Numbered from the stretch's first letter, positions 33,816 to 43,055 are shown. The stretch is 64,000 nt of DNA from Thalassolituus sp. (GCA_006212115.1 PDUK01000004.1:1-64000); one strand, 5' to 3'. Notes: a model not told the origin generated them from the sequence alone. Program-made: numbers and translations.

Positions 33816-34862
33816 TCACGGCTCTTCTGAGCCAAACATCTTCGTAAACGCCGTCGAAGCCACTTCTTTGTAGCCATCGCCGTCCCTGACGATGAAGTAC
33901 GCAGGCAGATCATTCGCTTCGGCTAACGCAAGCCCTGCCTCTGGCCCAGCAACATTCAGGGCGGTCGACCAGGCATCAGCCAAAGAACACGTCGGCAAAA
34001 CCACAGTAACGGACGCCAGCGCATGCTTTATAGGATAGCCAGTTAAAGGATCAATGGTGTGCGAATATCGCTGACCATTATCCTCAAAGTAATTCCGATA
34101 ATCACCAGACGTTGCTACGGCATGATCACCCGGCGCCAGAATACGCTGAGCGGACTGGCCTACTGCCATAACGGGACGCTCAACTGCGATGCGCCACTCA
34201 CCGTCGGGCTTACTGCCTCGAATGCGAACTTCGCCGCCTATTTCGACAAGGTAATCATTGATCCCCATCGTTTCCAGCAGCAGACCAATATCATCAACCG
34301 CCCAGCCCTTTGCTACAGATGAGAGATCAATATAAAGGGGACGTTCCATGCGAATGCTTTTAGTGTCCGCATCAATCGTCAGAAACTTCATGCCAGTATT
34401 TTCGAGACGTTCCTGAACCTCAGCCTGACTAGGCACACCTTCTCGCTTCTGCGGACCAAACCCCCAAAGGTTAACCAAAGGACCAACCGTTACATCGAGG
34501 CGGCCCATGCTGTAACGATTGATGTAGCTCGCATCAAGCAGCACCGACATCAACTCCGGGCTGACCTCGACGACCTGCCCAGCAAGGTTCGAAGCATTTT
34601 CATTAAGACGGCTTAACTCAGAATCCGGTTCGTAGGTAGAAAACACGGAAATAAGGTGGCTAAGTCGGTCTTCCACCTGTTCATGCACCTCGGACGGTGT
34701 TGCCTCCCCACCATACCAGCTGATGTGGTACTGAGACCCCATCGTATAGCCCGACACCTTCAACTTCTCCGGTACCGGCTTTTCACATCCCGCAAGCAGA
34801 GTCACTGCCAACATACACAAGATAAAGCTTGCTACATGACGGATTTTTAACACGAACTTCAC
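33816..34862 (-). CDS. apbE: FAD:protein FMN transferase
   Basis: Attaches FMN covalently to threonines of NqrB and NqrC. It is a lipoprotein: signal peptide with lipobox LLAGC, modified cysteine C26. ApbE-fold patterns are YTMGSQYHISWYG, LDVTVGPLVNLWGFGP, DLSSVAKGWAVDDI, and YSHTIDPLTGYPIKHALASVTV. The length of 348 residues is normal. With nqrM downstream it forms an Nqr maturation pair. Confidence 0.95.
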   Translation of the reverse strand: MKFVLKIRHVASFILCMLAVTLLAGCEKPVPEKLKVSGYTMGSQYHISWYGGEATPSEVHEQVEDRLSHLISVFSTYEPDSELSRLNENASNLAGQVVEVSPELMSVLLDASYINRYSMGRLDVTVGPLVNLWGFGPQKREGVPSQAEVQERLENTGMKFLTIDADTKSIRMERPLYIDLSSVAKGWAVDDIGLLLETMGINDYLVEIGGEVRIRGSKPDGEWRIAVERPVMAVGQSAQRILAPGDHAVATSGDYRNYFEDNGQRYSHTIDPLTGYPIKHALASVTVVLPTCSLADAWSTALNVAGPEAGLALAEANDLPAYFIVRDGDGYKEVASTAFTKMFGSEEP

Positions 34863-35082
34863 ACCCTAATAAACGATAGCCGGAGTATAACGACAGAAGC
34901 CCGTCCGCTCTACGCTTGCAGTGAGCAACTTATCGAAAACAGAGCCAAACAAACGACACAACAACAGTAGCCCAAGGGCCCCTCTCAACAATTCAACCCC
35001 AAGACAAATTCCTAAGCAGTTATGTATCTGCGCCAGTGATAGGTGTAAGCTAGGGCCATTATCGATTAACTACGGATCTAAG

Positions 35083-35418
35083 ATGCAACCGACCGATATT
35101 CCAATGTCCGACGAAATGCTTGACCTTATTGCACAGAGGTTTCGTCTGCTTGCTGACCCAATGCGCCTGAAGATCCTGCATCAGCTACAAAGCGGTGAGA
35201 AATCAGTCACCGAGCTGGTTGAACGCACAGGGGCGTCACAACCTAATGTCTCCAAGCACCTCTCAACATTAAAAACCCACAATCTTGTTAAGCGACGCCA
35301 GGAAGGCAATATGGCGTTTTTCAGCATTGCGGCGCCGTTTGTGTTTGATGTGTGCAACACAGTATGTGACAGCATGAGAAGCGAGCTGGAACAACGCTCT
35401 AATTTACTGGGCGGCTGA
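35083..35418 (+). CDS. ArsR-family transcriptional regulator
   Basis: Winged-helix repressor of 111 residues. The helix-turn-helix region is SVTELVERTGASQPNVSKHLSTLKTHNLV (about 46-75). The typical metal cysteine pair of ArsR/SmtB (CxC in the recognition helix) is absent, so any inducer is unlikely to bind there. Two cysteines occur near the C-terminus (VCNTVCDS). The start at 35083 is preferred: GGA lies 7 bases upstream, and the longer upstream reading is polar sequence unlike the family. Confidence 0.9.
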   Translation: MQPTDIPMSDEMLDLIAQRFRLLADPMRLKILHQLQSGEKSVTELVERTGASQPNVSKHLSTLKTHNLVKRRQEGNMAFFSIAAPFVFDVCNTVCDSMRSELEQRSNLLGG

Positions 35419-35437
35419 TTTACAACCCGACTTCAAA

Positions 35438-36328
35438 TCAGGCAGGGAGCGACCAGATCGTTCTGGCGCCCTGCTTCATGTCTACGACAAAACCACCACT
35501 GGCCCAGTCTTGCAGTAACTTACGGAATTGATTGCGTTCGATTTTTACGCCATCTACAGCATGGCTGCCGGGGTGCTCAGACAAAAGCCGCGCTTTCACT
35601 TCCGCAGCCAACACCTGCTCCATATGCGAGCGCAGCCGATCTTCACTGGTACCAAGACGTAAAAGCGGCAGAATACTGCGCCATATCCGGTCGGTCTTCA
35701 TGGGAAGTTTGAGCAATTGAGGGGCGAGATTGCCACCACGATAAACGTTCGCCTGAGTCATTAACTCAATCGTCTTACGCTCTGGCAGTGTTCGAGGCGT
35801 ATTACGTACAGCCTGAAGGCGGCTACGAGCCTGACTTTCCGCCTGAGCAGAGTCTTCTTTGAGACTACGCAGAACCGAGACATCCTTAGTCCAACTCTGT
35901 ACAAGCGTTCGTGCATGAACGGTCAGCTCGTCTTTTAAGTGCCAGATCTTGCCTCCGATCTGGGCTCGGACTTGCTGACGCAACTCATTCAATCTGATGT
36001 CGTTAGCTTCGCGACCATCCATGCTGGTATGGGTCAGATGGTAAACAGGCTTATGCAGAGACTGAGCATGTACCAGCTCGCGATGCTGATAACTGATCCC
36101 TGTTGGCGTGGTGGCACCGTAGCTTTCACCAAGAAGCAGCAGAAAGGCGTCCGCTTGCGCAATCTGCCTCTTTACCAATTCCCAGTCGTAGGGCGCGTAA
36201 CGATCATCCCATGCCAACCCCGTACTGACCGCCCCTGCCAGCGCTATCTGCCGATCCACCTCGAATCTCGCCTCGGCATCGGGTGCCAGGCTGGAGACAT
36301 AAACAAGCAGGTGTGATCCATGAGACAT
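35438..36328 (-). CDS. DUF4062 domain protein with C-terminal winged-helix-like region
   Basis: The N-terminal ~100 residues match the DUF4062 pattern: VYVSSLAPDAEARFEVDRQI, a W-DDRYAP loop, then QIAQADAFLLLLGESYGATT and GISYQHRELVHAQSLHKPV. This is a Rossmann-like domain often found at the head of signalling or conflict proteins. The middle (about 140-220) is helical and charged. The last ~75 residues (EDRLRSHMEQVL...RKLLQDWASGGFVV) look like a small winged-helix fold. Function unknown. Convergent with the ArsR gene, 19 bases between stops. Confidence 0.8.
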   Translation of the reverse strand: MSHGSHLLVYVSSLAPDAEARFEVDRQIALAGAVSTGLAWDDRYAPYDWELVKRQIAQADAFLLLLGESYGATTPTGISYQHRELVHAQSLHKPVYHLTHTSMDGREANDIRLNELRQQVRAQIGGKIWHLKDELTVHARTLVQSWTKDVSVLRSLKEDSAQAESQARSRLQAVRNTPRTLPERKTIELMTQANVYRGGNLAPQLLKLPMKTDRIWRSILPLLRLGTSEDRLRSHMEQVLAAEVKARLLSEHPGSHAVDGVKIERNQFRKLLQDWASGGFVVDMKQGARTIWSLPA

Positions 36329-36367
36329 TATTGCGGTTTACCAATTACGAAGCGTTGCGTCGGCGAA

Positions 36368-37309
36368 CTATACCAGTCCGATCAGGTTGATAACATAGAT
36401 AATAGTAGTCACTGTCAGGCCTGAACCCAAGGTGGACAGTGCAATGACGTCGGCGGTAAGGCGACTATCACTGTTCATGGCCTTCGCCATCACAAAAGCG
36501 GCCGCAGCCGTGGGAGATGCAAACATAAGCGCGAGCGTCATTAATTCTGCCCCACGGAAGCCTCCCCAAACAGCGGCTGCGACCACAGCCGACGGCAACA
36601 CAACCAATTTCATAAACACTGCCAGAACAACCGGGGGGTTCATCAATACTGAGCGCGACAGAGTCAGGGACGCGCCAATGCCGATTAGAGCCAAAGGAAG
36701 CGTCAGACCAGCCAGAATATCCCCAGTGCTCAACAACACATTCGGCAGTTCTGGACTTGCTACTCTGACCAGTGCGGCGAGCGCAATCGCGACTATCAAA
36801 GGATTGGTCATCGTCAGGCGTAGCTGTTTCGACCAGGAAATATCATCCTGACCAGACGACAACACCCAAACTGACAGCAGGTTGTAGAGTGGCGTAACCA
36901 CTGCCAGCACCAACGCACCAAGAATAGCTCCCTGTTCTGGGTAAGCGGTAATACAGAGCGCGAGTCCAATAATCCCCAAGTTAGAGCGAAACGCGGACTG
37001 AACAAATGCACCGTATTGCGCATCAGCAAATCCGCCCAATCTGGCAACAACCACAGCCAGCACGAACGCTCCGAGCGCTGCACCGAGGGAGAATCCCACC
37101 AAAGGCAAGTACTCAGACACCTGCATATCTGCAGTTACGATAGCCATAAACATCAAAGCGGGAAGAGAGACGTTAAATACCAGCTTTGATGACGTTGCGA
37201 CGAAAGCATCGTCGATCTGTCCTCGGGCCTTGAGGAATACACCCAGTGCGACAAGAAGAATAACGGGCAAGGTAATGGAAAAGGTCTGAAGCAAAAGATC
37301 GATATACAT
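36368..37309 (-). CDS. AEC-family transporter (auxin efflux carrier-like permease)
   Basis: Inner membrane permease with about ten hydrophobic segments over 313 residues (ITLPVILLVALGVFLKARG at the start, LTLPLALIGIGASL in the second half). The family includes malate, malonate and amino-acid-type carriers, and the substrate cannot be read from sequence. I prefer the ATG at 37309 over a GTG 17 codons upstream, because AEC proteins begin at the first membrane helix. Neither start has a strong ribosome-binding site. Confidence 0.88.
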   Translation of the reverse strand: MYIDLLLQTFSITLPVILLVALGVFLKARGQIDDAFVATSSKLVFNVSLPALMFMAIVTADMQVSEYLPLVGFSLGAALGAFVLAVVVARLGGFADAQYGAFVQSAFRSNLGIIGLALCITAYPEQGAILGALVLAVVTPLYNLLSVWVLSSGQDDISWSKQLRLTMTNPLIVAIALAALVRVASPELPNVLLSTGDILAGLTLPLALIGIGASLTLSRSVLMNPPVVLAVFMKLVVLPSAVVAAAVWGGFRGAELMTLALMFASPTAAAAFVMAKAMNSDSRLTADVIALSTLGSGLTVTTIIYVINLIGLV

Positions 37310-37423
37310 AGCTGGATGCGAAAGTCTGCGTGCAAAATCTGAGAGCACACGAGTATACACGCGGTGAAATAGAGGCGTGACTCAGTTAAAATAGAAACGT
37401 CCACGCAATACCGAGTAGATCTG

Positions 37424-37858
37424 ATGACCCGCAAGAAGAAAACACGCTCCCTCTCACGGATTCATAACGTGAAGACAGGATCGATTAAAAAGCTCAAAAG
37501 AGAGTCAGGCAATGACCGCCAGAGCGGAAAGCGGGTCGCGCGTAAAAACAAATCCGTTTTCGAGAAATTCCTCGAAAGTAATCCTGAAGCCAAGCAACAG
37601 CTCAATACAGAGCAAAAGCAGGCCAGAGAGAACAATAGCGCGACTGCAAAAGCTGTAAAACCAGCAAACAGCAGTCAAAAGGGTAGCAGTCAAACAGGTG
37701 GCAGCCACAAGACCGGCTACAACGAAGGGCGTGCAGCGGACAACAAAGACGCCAAGACCAGTCAACCGCGCCAGCAAGAACAGGATAAGCGCGTCGAGCG
37801 GGATGATGATCTGCTGGGCATGCTGGACAGCATCAAGCGAGACGAAGACCTGTACTGA
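37424..37858 (+). CDS. Hypothetical basic, low-complexity protein
   Basis: The 144-residue protein is rich in Lys, Arg, Gln, Asn and Ser. Its basic N-terminus is TRKKKTRSLSRI, the centre is low complexity and probably disordered (about 55-120), and the end is short and acidic (DDLLGMLDSIKRDEDLY). No domain recognised. The charge pattern suggests RNA or ribosome association, and its stop codon overlaps the ATG of an rRNA methyltransferase gene (TGATG). The layout is loosely like YihI, but sequence support for that is not enough. Confidence 0.75.
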   Translation: MTRKKKTRSLSRIHNVKTGSIKKLKRESGNDRQSGKRVARKNKSVFEKFLESNPEAKQQLNTEQKQARENNSATAKAVKPANSSQKGSSQTGGSHKTGYNEGRAADNKDAKTSQPRQQEQDKRVERDDDLLGMLDSIKRDEDLY

Positions 37859-38952
37859 TGCCACAATGGCCTGCCACCAACCTTTCACTGGACTGCTTCC
37901 CAAGCGTACCAGCTAGTGTCGGTCTACCATGGGATGCAGCGGACGAGTACCTGCTGCGCGAGTTACCTGCAACTGATGAAAATGCAGCGCCCTCCCCCTG
38001 GCTGATACTGAACGATCGCCATGGCGCCCTCGCCACGGCGACAGAACCCGCACACTGGTGGGCTGACAGTTACTGCGCTCGTGTGGCAACCGAACGCAAC
38101 TGCCGCAAGAACAACCGAAAGACGCCCGTCTTTATAGACACGGCAGACTTAGCGTCGCTTAGCGGTACTGCCCCCTCGACGCCCGTCGTCCTGATTCGCA
38201 TCCCCAAGCAAAAAGATCAGCTTGCAGACCAGCTACACGCCATTGGTCGGATCGCCCCAAACGCGCGAGTTCTGCTTGCCGGAATGGCAAAGCACATCCC
38301 TATTCCCTTGCTTAATTGGCTGGAGGACGTTGCAGATACATACCGCCAGGGGCCAGTTGTCAAAAAAGCACGCTTTGTCGAAATCACCGGTCTCTCGGGC
38401 TTTGAGGCTACAGCGATTAAACACTACGATATCAATGACTTCAGATTTGACGCACCGGCGGGTGTCTTCTGCAGTGACCGCCCCGACCCCGGTGCCCAGG
38501 TCATGCTGCAGCACCTGCCTACCGGTGTGCGTGGTGTCATTTGTGATCTTGGCTGCGGCAACGGCATTCTCACCGCTCACCTGGGTCGAGCCAACCCCGA
38601 CGCAACCATGATCGCGACAGACGACTCTCAACTCGCAGCCAACGCAGCCAAAGCCAACATGGAACGAAATGGTATCCACGCCGATGTGCGCCACGGCAAC
38701 ATTCTGTCAGCGGTCGACGAGCCTCTTGATTTGATCGTCTGTAACCCGCCTTTTCATGATGGCCACAAGCAGCTGACCAACATTGCCGAGGACATGTTCA
38801 GGCAGGCGCAGCAACAATTGAACAAAGGCGGAAGATTAATGGTGGTTGCCAACCGCCACCTCCCTTACAGCAAAACGTTGAACCGCCTGTTCAAACGGGT
38901 TGAGCTGATTTCCAATGACCGACGTTTCAACGTTTACGACTGCTACCGCTAA
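37858..38952 (+). CDS. rRNA (guanine-N2) methyltransferase, RlmG/RsmC family
   Basis: A degenerate N-terminal half is followed by a class I SAM methyltransferase. Motif I is ICDLGCGNGIL (about 225) and the catalytic NPPFHDG motif is at about 300. The end LMVVANRHLPYSKTLNRLF resembles RlmG (m2G1835 of 23S rRNA), while NPPFHDG is like RsmC (m2G1207 of 16S). At 364 residues it lies between E. coli RsmC (343) and RlmG (378). I lean to RlmG but leave the symbol blank. Translationally coupled to the basic protein upstream. Confidence 0.88.
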   Translation: MPQWPATNLSLDCFPSVPASVGLPWDAADEYLLRELPATDENAAPSPWLILNDRHGALATATEPAHWWADSYCARVATERNCRKNNRKTPVFIDTADLASLSGTAPSTPVVLIRIPKQKDQLADQLHAIGRIAPNARVLLAGMAKHIPIPLLNWLEDVADTYRQGPVVKKARFVEITGLSGFEATAIKHYDINDFRFDAPAGVFCSDRPDPGAQVMLQHLPTGVRGVICDLGCGNGILTAHLGRANPDATMIATDDSQLAANAAKANMERNGIHADVRHGNILSAVDEPLDLIVCNPPFHDGHKQLTNIAEDMFRQAQQQLNKGGRLMVVANRHLPYSKTLNRLFKRVELISNDRRFNVYDCYR

Positions 38953-39564
38953 ATGCCCATTTACCCTGTTGCAACTCACGAAGCTGAAATCGATGTAAAA
39001 AACAGCCGTTTTATTGCCGAGATCCTCCCCATCACGGATGAGCAACAGCTGCGTATCCGACAACGTGAATTGAAAGCTAATCACCCGAAGGCCAACCATG
39101 TCTGCTATGGCTTTCGACTGGTTAACGCGCAGGGGCAGACAATGGAGGGATTCAGCGACGATGGCGAACCGGGAGGCACCAGCGGCCCGCCCATATTAAA
39201 AGTCATGCAACACCGTGACCTGATTAATTGCGCAATCCTGATCACACGCTATTTCGGAGGCATCAAGCTCGGGACGGGCGGATTGCAACGCGCTTATGGC
39301 GATGCCACCAACGAAGTCATAAGGGCCGCAGGGACTGATAACTTTTACAACTGGAAGCCGACTACAACGCTGACGGTTTCATGTGGTTTTGAGAACGAAG
39401 CATCACTAAGAAGAACGCTTGCGGAGGTAGGTGTTGATCTTGTGAGAGAGAACTATCTTCCGGACGGCCCCGAGCTGACCATCTCGGCAACCAATGAAGC
39501 GCTCGCAACATTGAAGCAGCAGCCATTGGCCCGGTTTCTGATATTCAACTCAGGCTCTGCGTAG
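38953..39564 (+). CDS. yigZ: IMPACT-family protein YigZ
   Basis: The 203-residue protein has an N-terminal UPF0029/IMPACT domain: SRFIAEILPITDEQQ, NHVCYGFRL, DDGEPGGTSGPPIL and LITRYFGGIKLGTGGLQRAYGDA. A C-terminal ferredoxin-like DUF1949 domain follows. In eukaryotes IMPACT regulates GCN2; the bacterial role is unsettled. The ATG follows directly after the stop of the methyltransferase gene. Its end overlaps the convergent gene by 15 bases. Confidence 0.93.
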   Translation: MPIYPVATHEAEIDVKNSRFIAEILPITDEQQLRIRQRELKANHPKANHVCYGFRLVNAQGQTMEGFSDDGEPGGTSGPPILKVMQHRDLINCAILITRYFGGIKLGTGGLQRAYGDATNEVIRAAGTDNFYNWKPTTTLTVSCGFENEASLRRTLAEVGVDLVRENYLPDGPELTISATNEALATLKQQPLARFLIFNSGSA

Positions 39565-39945
39565 TACATCCGGGATGTCCATCCCGTTAATCTGAGACAC
39601 AGACTGCTGCGATACGGCCTGCTGCGTATTAAATTGTGACCCAGAGGCCGCCAGACGATCGTATGCCGTACCTGTCGCCCTCTCGAAGCGCATGCACAAC
39701 ATCGACTTGTCTGCACATATGCGGCGTACAGAGTGCACACGACACATACCTATGCACTCTGTGTTGTCGTCATCATTAGACGCATTCAGACATAAGGAAA
39801 ATTCGCGGAACCGCCCACTGTCGTCACGCAATTCTGACAGCTCTTTCTCGGTGATCTCGGCCTCAAAACCCATCGGCGTGAGCTGACTCACGTCGACTAT
39901 AAATCGTATTCCGCTTTCATCTATCAGTGTCAGCTCAGTGTTCAT
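39550..39945 (-). CDS. Hypothetical protein, possibly PilZ-like
   Basis: The 131-residue protein has a beta-rich N-terminal part (MNTELTLIDESGIRFIVDVSQLTPMGFEAEI) and a variable Gln/Ser-rich C-terminus. The order of strands recalls PilZ domains, but the arginine motif RxxxR is missing and the DxSxxG motif is only approximate (DVSQLTPMG), so c-di-GMP binding is doubtful. Start at the ATG at 39945 (AAGG upstream) rather than a GTG 8 codons earlier. Confidence 0.75.
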   Translation of the reverse strand: MNTELTLIDESGIRFIVDVSQLTPMGFEAEITEKELSELRDDSGRFREFSLCLNASNDDDNTECIGMCRVHSVRRICADKSMLCMRFERATGTAYDRLAASGSQFNTQQAVSQQSVSQINGMDIPDVLRRA

Positions 39946-40164
39946 AAGCCTTGCCGGTTGATTGTACACATATCAGACAATAGACAACGCTGAGTTTTAT
40001 GCAAAGTCAAGGCAATATCTCATGCCACTTTGTAAAATGTGAACTATCCATCAGTAATAAGGATTCGATACAATCGCGGGCATCACCATCCCGCTAAACT
40101 AACGGGTTGCTGCTGCGAAGCGACAATCACGACTGGACCCTTACAGGACAATACAGGAGCCCCC

Positions 40165-40698
40165 TTGGCCGACTCTCAATCAGACCTCAGCCCGATCGCC
40201 CGAAGCACATGGTGCCTCGCCGTTGTTGACGCATGCCTGCCACACCTTGATCTGGAAGAGACGGAATCAGGCGGCGATTTTAAACATTGGCGTAAGGCAC
40301 TTTCGAAGCTACGCGCATTTCTGATCGGTGACCTGAAGTCAGAGTCCAACCTGGAGCGTTTCTACAATGCCTTCTCAGACTGGGAAGCCAATTATGAAAC
40401 CAGCGACTCGCTCAACGGACGTATCACTGCAATGGTCTTTTCGAGTACACACACCGCATTTGCCGCCTTATTTGATGAGGACTCAGACGACAGCGCGCTG
40501 ATACGCGGCAACATCAACGACCTTTATGCCGAGCTCAATACACTCGGCGGCGATGCCGAAGGCCTGCAATCATACTGGCAAGCGCTGGATACAGAATGGT
40601 GCGAAGCACTTAAAACTGTGCGCCAGCGTCCGATCTCAAGTGCCACCATGAAGTTACTGCAGGATACCGATATATCCCCTTTCGGTCTGGCTGCGTAA
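40165..40698 (+). CDS. Hypothetical protein, TTG start
   Basis: Not recognised. The 177-residue protein is helical and acidic, with no membrane segment or signal peptide. AGGAG lies 5 bases before a TTG codon at 40165, a better initiation site than the ATG at 40039, whose extra 42 residues look non-coding (CCCEATITTG). It lies 2 bases upstream of rluA in the same direction, so the two are probably co-transcribed. Confidence 0.8.
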   Translation: MADSQSDLSPIARSTWCLAVVDACLPHLDLEETESGGDFKHWRKALSKLRAFLIGDLKSESNLERFYNAFSDWEANYETSDSLNGRITAMVFSSTHTAFAALFDEDSDDSALIRGNINDLYAELNTLGGDAEGLQSYWQALDTEWCEALKTVRQRPISSATMKLLQDTDISPFGLAA

Positions 40699-40700
40699 CC

Positions 40701-41372
40701 ATGAATAAACCAACGATCCCTGCTCCGCGACTTGATACCAGTCACATCAGTAACGAAGGGCTCATACCGCCACTGTACCTCGATGACGACATCATCGTTG
40801 TCAACAAACCTGCGGGACTGCTGAGTGTGCCGGGCCGCTACCTCAAAGATTCTTGCGTCAGTCGCCTTGAAGAACGCTATGGCGAAATTCTGGTGATTCA
40901 TCGTCTGGATCAAGACACATCAGGCATCCTCGTTTTCGCCCGCGATAAAAAAGCACTCAACACCGTCCAGCGTCAATTTGAAGCACAGACTACACGTAAA
41001 GTGTACGAGGCTGTTGTAATGGGAGAAGTCAGTGGAAATACTGGCTGCATCAACCTGCCAATTATCGTCGACTGGCCGAACCGCCCACTTCAGATGATCA
41101 GTCACACCGATGGCCGATACGCACTGACGCGCTGGAAAAAGCTATCAATTGAGAAGGGAAACACTCGTGTCGCCCTGTTTCCGAAGACCGGGCGCTCTCA
41201 TCAGTTACGCCTGCATATGCAACAAATCGGTCATCCCATCCTTGGCGACACCCTGTATGCAGGCGAGGCAGCCCAATCGGAACCGCGCCTGTGTCTGCAT
41301 GCAAAAGAGTTAGACTTTGACCATCCAACTACCGGTGAGCGGATGAAGTTTAAGCTGGAGCCCGATTTCTGA
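40701..41372 (+). CDS. rluA: Pseudouridine synthase RluA
   Basis: Modifies U746 of 23S rRNA and U32 of several tRNAs. The 223-residue protein has no S4 domain and matches RluA closely: DDIIVVNKPAGLLSVPGR, catalytic D70 in VIHRLDQDTSG, DWPNRPLQ and FPKTGRSHQLRLHMQQIGHP. Convergent with the DUF1461 gene, 25 bases between stops. Confidence 0.95.
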   Translation: MNKPTIPAPRLDTSHISNEGLIPPLYLDDDIIVVNKPAGLLSVPGRYLKDSCVSRLEERYGEILVIHRLDQDTSGILVFARDKKALNTVQRQFEAQTTRKVYEAVVMGEVSGNTGCINLPIIVDWPNRPLQMISHTDGRYALTRWKKLSIEKGNTRVALFPKTGRSHQLRLHMQQIGHPILGDTLYAGEAAQSEPRLCLHAKELDFDHPTTGERMKFKLEPDF

Positions 41373-41397
41373 GCACTCGAAACCCGACCAGGCGAAG

Positions 41398-42156
41398 TTA
41401 ATCCCCAGGTAGCTGCCGCTTCAGGAACGCAATATAAAGCAGGAAAATCACCAGTCCGCCCGCAACCAAAGTGGCTGCTATGCCCCCGAACAAGTCAGGC
41501 GCCTTCATCATGGTGCTCATGAGGGAATCCTGATAATAGAAAAACCATTGATGCTCTTCTGGAAATACCCAGATGTGCAGTTGATAAAACACATCCTTGG
41601 GCCCAACCAGCACGGTAATCAAGCCCAAACCAGCAAGAAAGCCACCGAGCAACATAGCCTGCAGACGCCAACGAATGCGTATCCGCCAGCGAACCAGCGT
41701 TTCCGTGCCGACAGCGGCGATAATCAGAGCAACAATAGCGGCGTAGGTCAGTACATCAATCAGATTGGCCACATCCTGAAGATGGACAACCTCCGGCTCG
41801 CGCAGCAACGTCTTGGTCCGCCCTCGCCCATCAACAAACGACAGCTCATCAAGCCCGCGACCATGATTGTGAACCGACTCGACGATACCGCCAAACAGTG
41901 CAATATGCTCTTCGCTTGATACCTGGTCAAAGCCGCGAATGTATCGATTTTTGGGTCCGTAACGATCGATGTGCGGCCCAATATCCATTTGTTGATACCA
42001 AAACGCATACCCGTAATCGACAGGCTTATGTAAAGCCCAGCTGCCACCCAACGAGGCTAACAACCCAGCAAACAGCACAACAAACCACAGCGCCTGAGTA
42101 GTCCATTTTGCTTCTGAAATCTTATATTGAGCCTGTCGTCGGCCTTGATCATTCAT
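41398..42156 (-). CDS. DUF1461-like integral membrane protein
   Basis: The 252-residue protein has about four to five membrane segments: one near residues 25-45, a large outside loop, then two or three from about 130 on, and one at the end. The patterns EVVHLQDVANLID and YQLHIWVFPEEHQWFFYYQDSL resemble the DUF1461/TIGR01906 family. Function unknown. Its ATG overlaps the upstream hydrolase stop by one base, so the two are translated together. Confidence 0.78.
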   Translation of the reverse strand: MNDQGRRQAQYKISEAKWTTQALWFVVLFAGLLASLGGSWALHKPVDYGYAFWYQQMDIGPHIDRYGPKNRYIRGFDQVSSEEHIALFGGIVESVHNHGRGLDELSFVDGRGRTKTLLREPEVVHLQDVANLIDVLTYAAIVALIIAAVGTETLVRWRIRIRWRLQAMLLGGFLAGLGLITVLVGPKDVFYQLHIWVFPEEHQWFFYYQDSLMSTMMKAPDLFGGIAATLVAGGLVIFLLYIAFLKRQLPGD

Positions 42157-43055
42157 CAGACGAATCCTTGCTGTTTGCGCCAGGTCGCTATGGCCTCAGC
42201 GATTGATCCTACCGACTCAAGCTCCATGTGGAAATGATGATGGCCCGGTAGCTCACATACTTCGACATTGGGCAAATACGACATGCGATGGTCAAAAAAC
42301 GTATTAGGAATAAGTCCGCCGGCCGCCCTTATACTCAGCACAGGACACGTGACGCGTTCCATCAATACCTGAACCTGCCCCTCTGTTAACTTAACCTGCG
42401 AGTCGAGCTTAAGCTGTGGGTCGGTGCACCACTGAAAGCCAGACTCAACAGGCTTGAGATTTCGCGTCACAAGAGCTGATAAAGCCTGGTCAGAAAGTTT
42501 AGGTGTTGCCTTCCTGCGAGCCTCGATCGCATCAGACAGCTGTGTAAACTCACGCGATGATCGCACTTTATCGCGCGCCTCCACGCCCTTTCTCAACTGA
42601 TCTACCCATTGGTTTTCAGGAGTCACCATAGGGCCGGGCGAATCCAGCAACACGATAGATCGAACGACCTCAGGAAACGCCGCAGCAAGGCATAGAGCCA
42701 AAGAACCTCCCAATGAGTGGGCAATGATATCGACGGGCGCAGAACCGCTATGGCCAGAGTCTGATAGCTGTTCCAGAAAAACTTTCAGGTCGTGGGTGTA
42801 TCCCCAGATAGGATAGCCCTGTCCGGCTGCATGCCATGGAGAAAGCCCGTGTCCGGGCAAGTCGACTGCAATCAGGGCGTCCGGCATTCCATCAAACGCG
42901 TCATTACCAATAAATTGACCGGCTAACTGATGAAAACTTGCTGCATTGTCCAACCAGCCATGAAAGCAGATTGTCTTAACCGATTCGGCCTGCCCCCACT
43001 GCAAACCAGCCAGCGTGTATCCTGAAAGCTCGACACTGCCTGTTTCAACGACCAC
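42156..43055 (-). CDS. Alpha/beta-fold hydrolase
   Basis: The 299-residue hydrolase has the oxyanion motif HGWLDNAASF (32-41), nucleophile S114 in AHSLGGSLA, and the C-terminal histidine in PGHHHFHME. The substrate is unknown. GTG start with GGAG upstream. It overlaps the next hydrolase gene by 11 bases and DUF1461 by 1, so three genes form a tight operon. Confidence 0.9.
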   Translation of the reverse strand: MVVETGSVELSGYTLAGLQWGQAESVKTICFHGWLDNAASFHQLAGQFIGNDAFDGMPDALIAVDLPGHGLSPWHAAGQGYPIWGYTHDLKVFLEQLSDSGHSGSAPVDIIAHSLGGSLALCLAAAFPEVVRSIVLLDSPGPMVTPENQWVDQLRKGVEARDKVRSSREFTQLSDAIEARRKATPKLSDQALSALVTRNLKPVESGFQWCTDPQLKLDSQVKLTEGQVQVLMERVTCPVLSIRAAGGLIPNTFFDHRMSYLPNVEVCELPGHHHFHMELESVGSIAEAIATWRKQQGFV

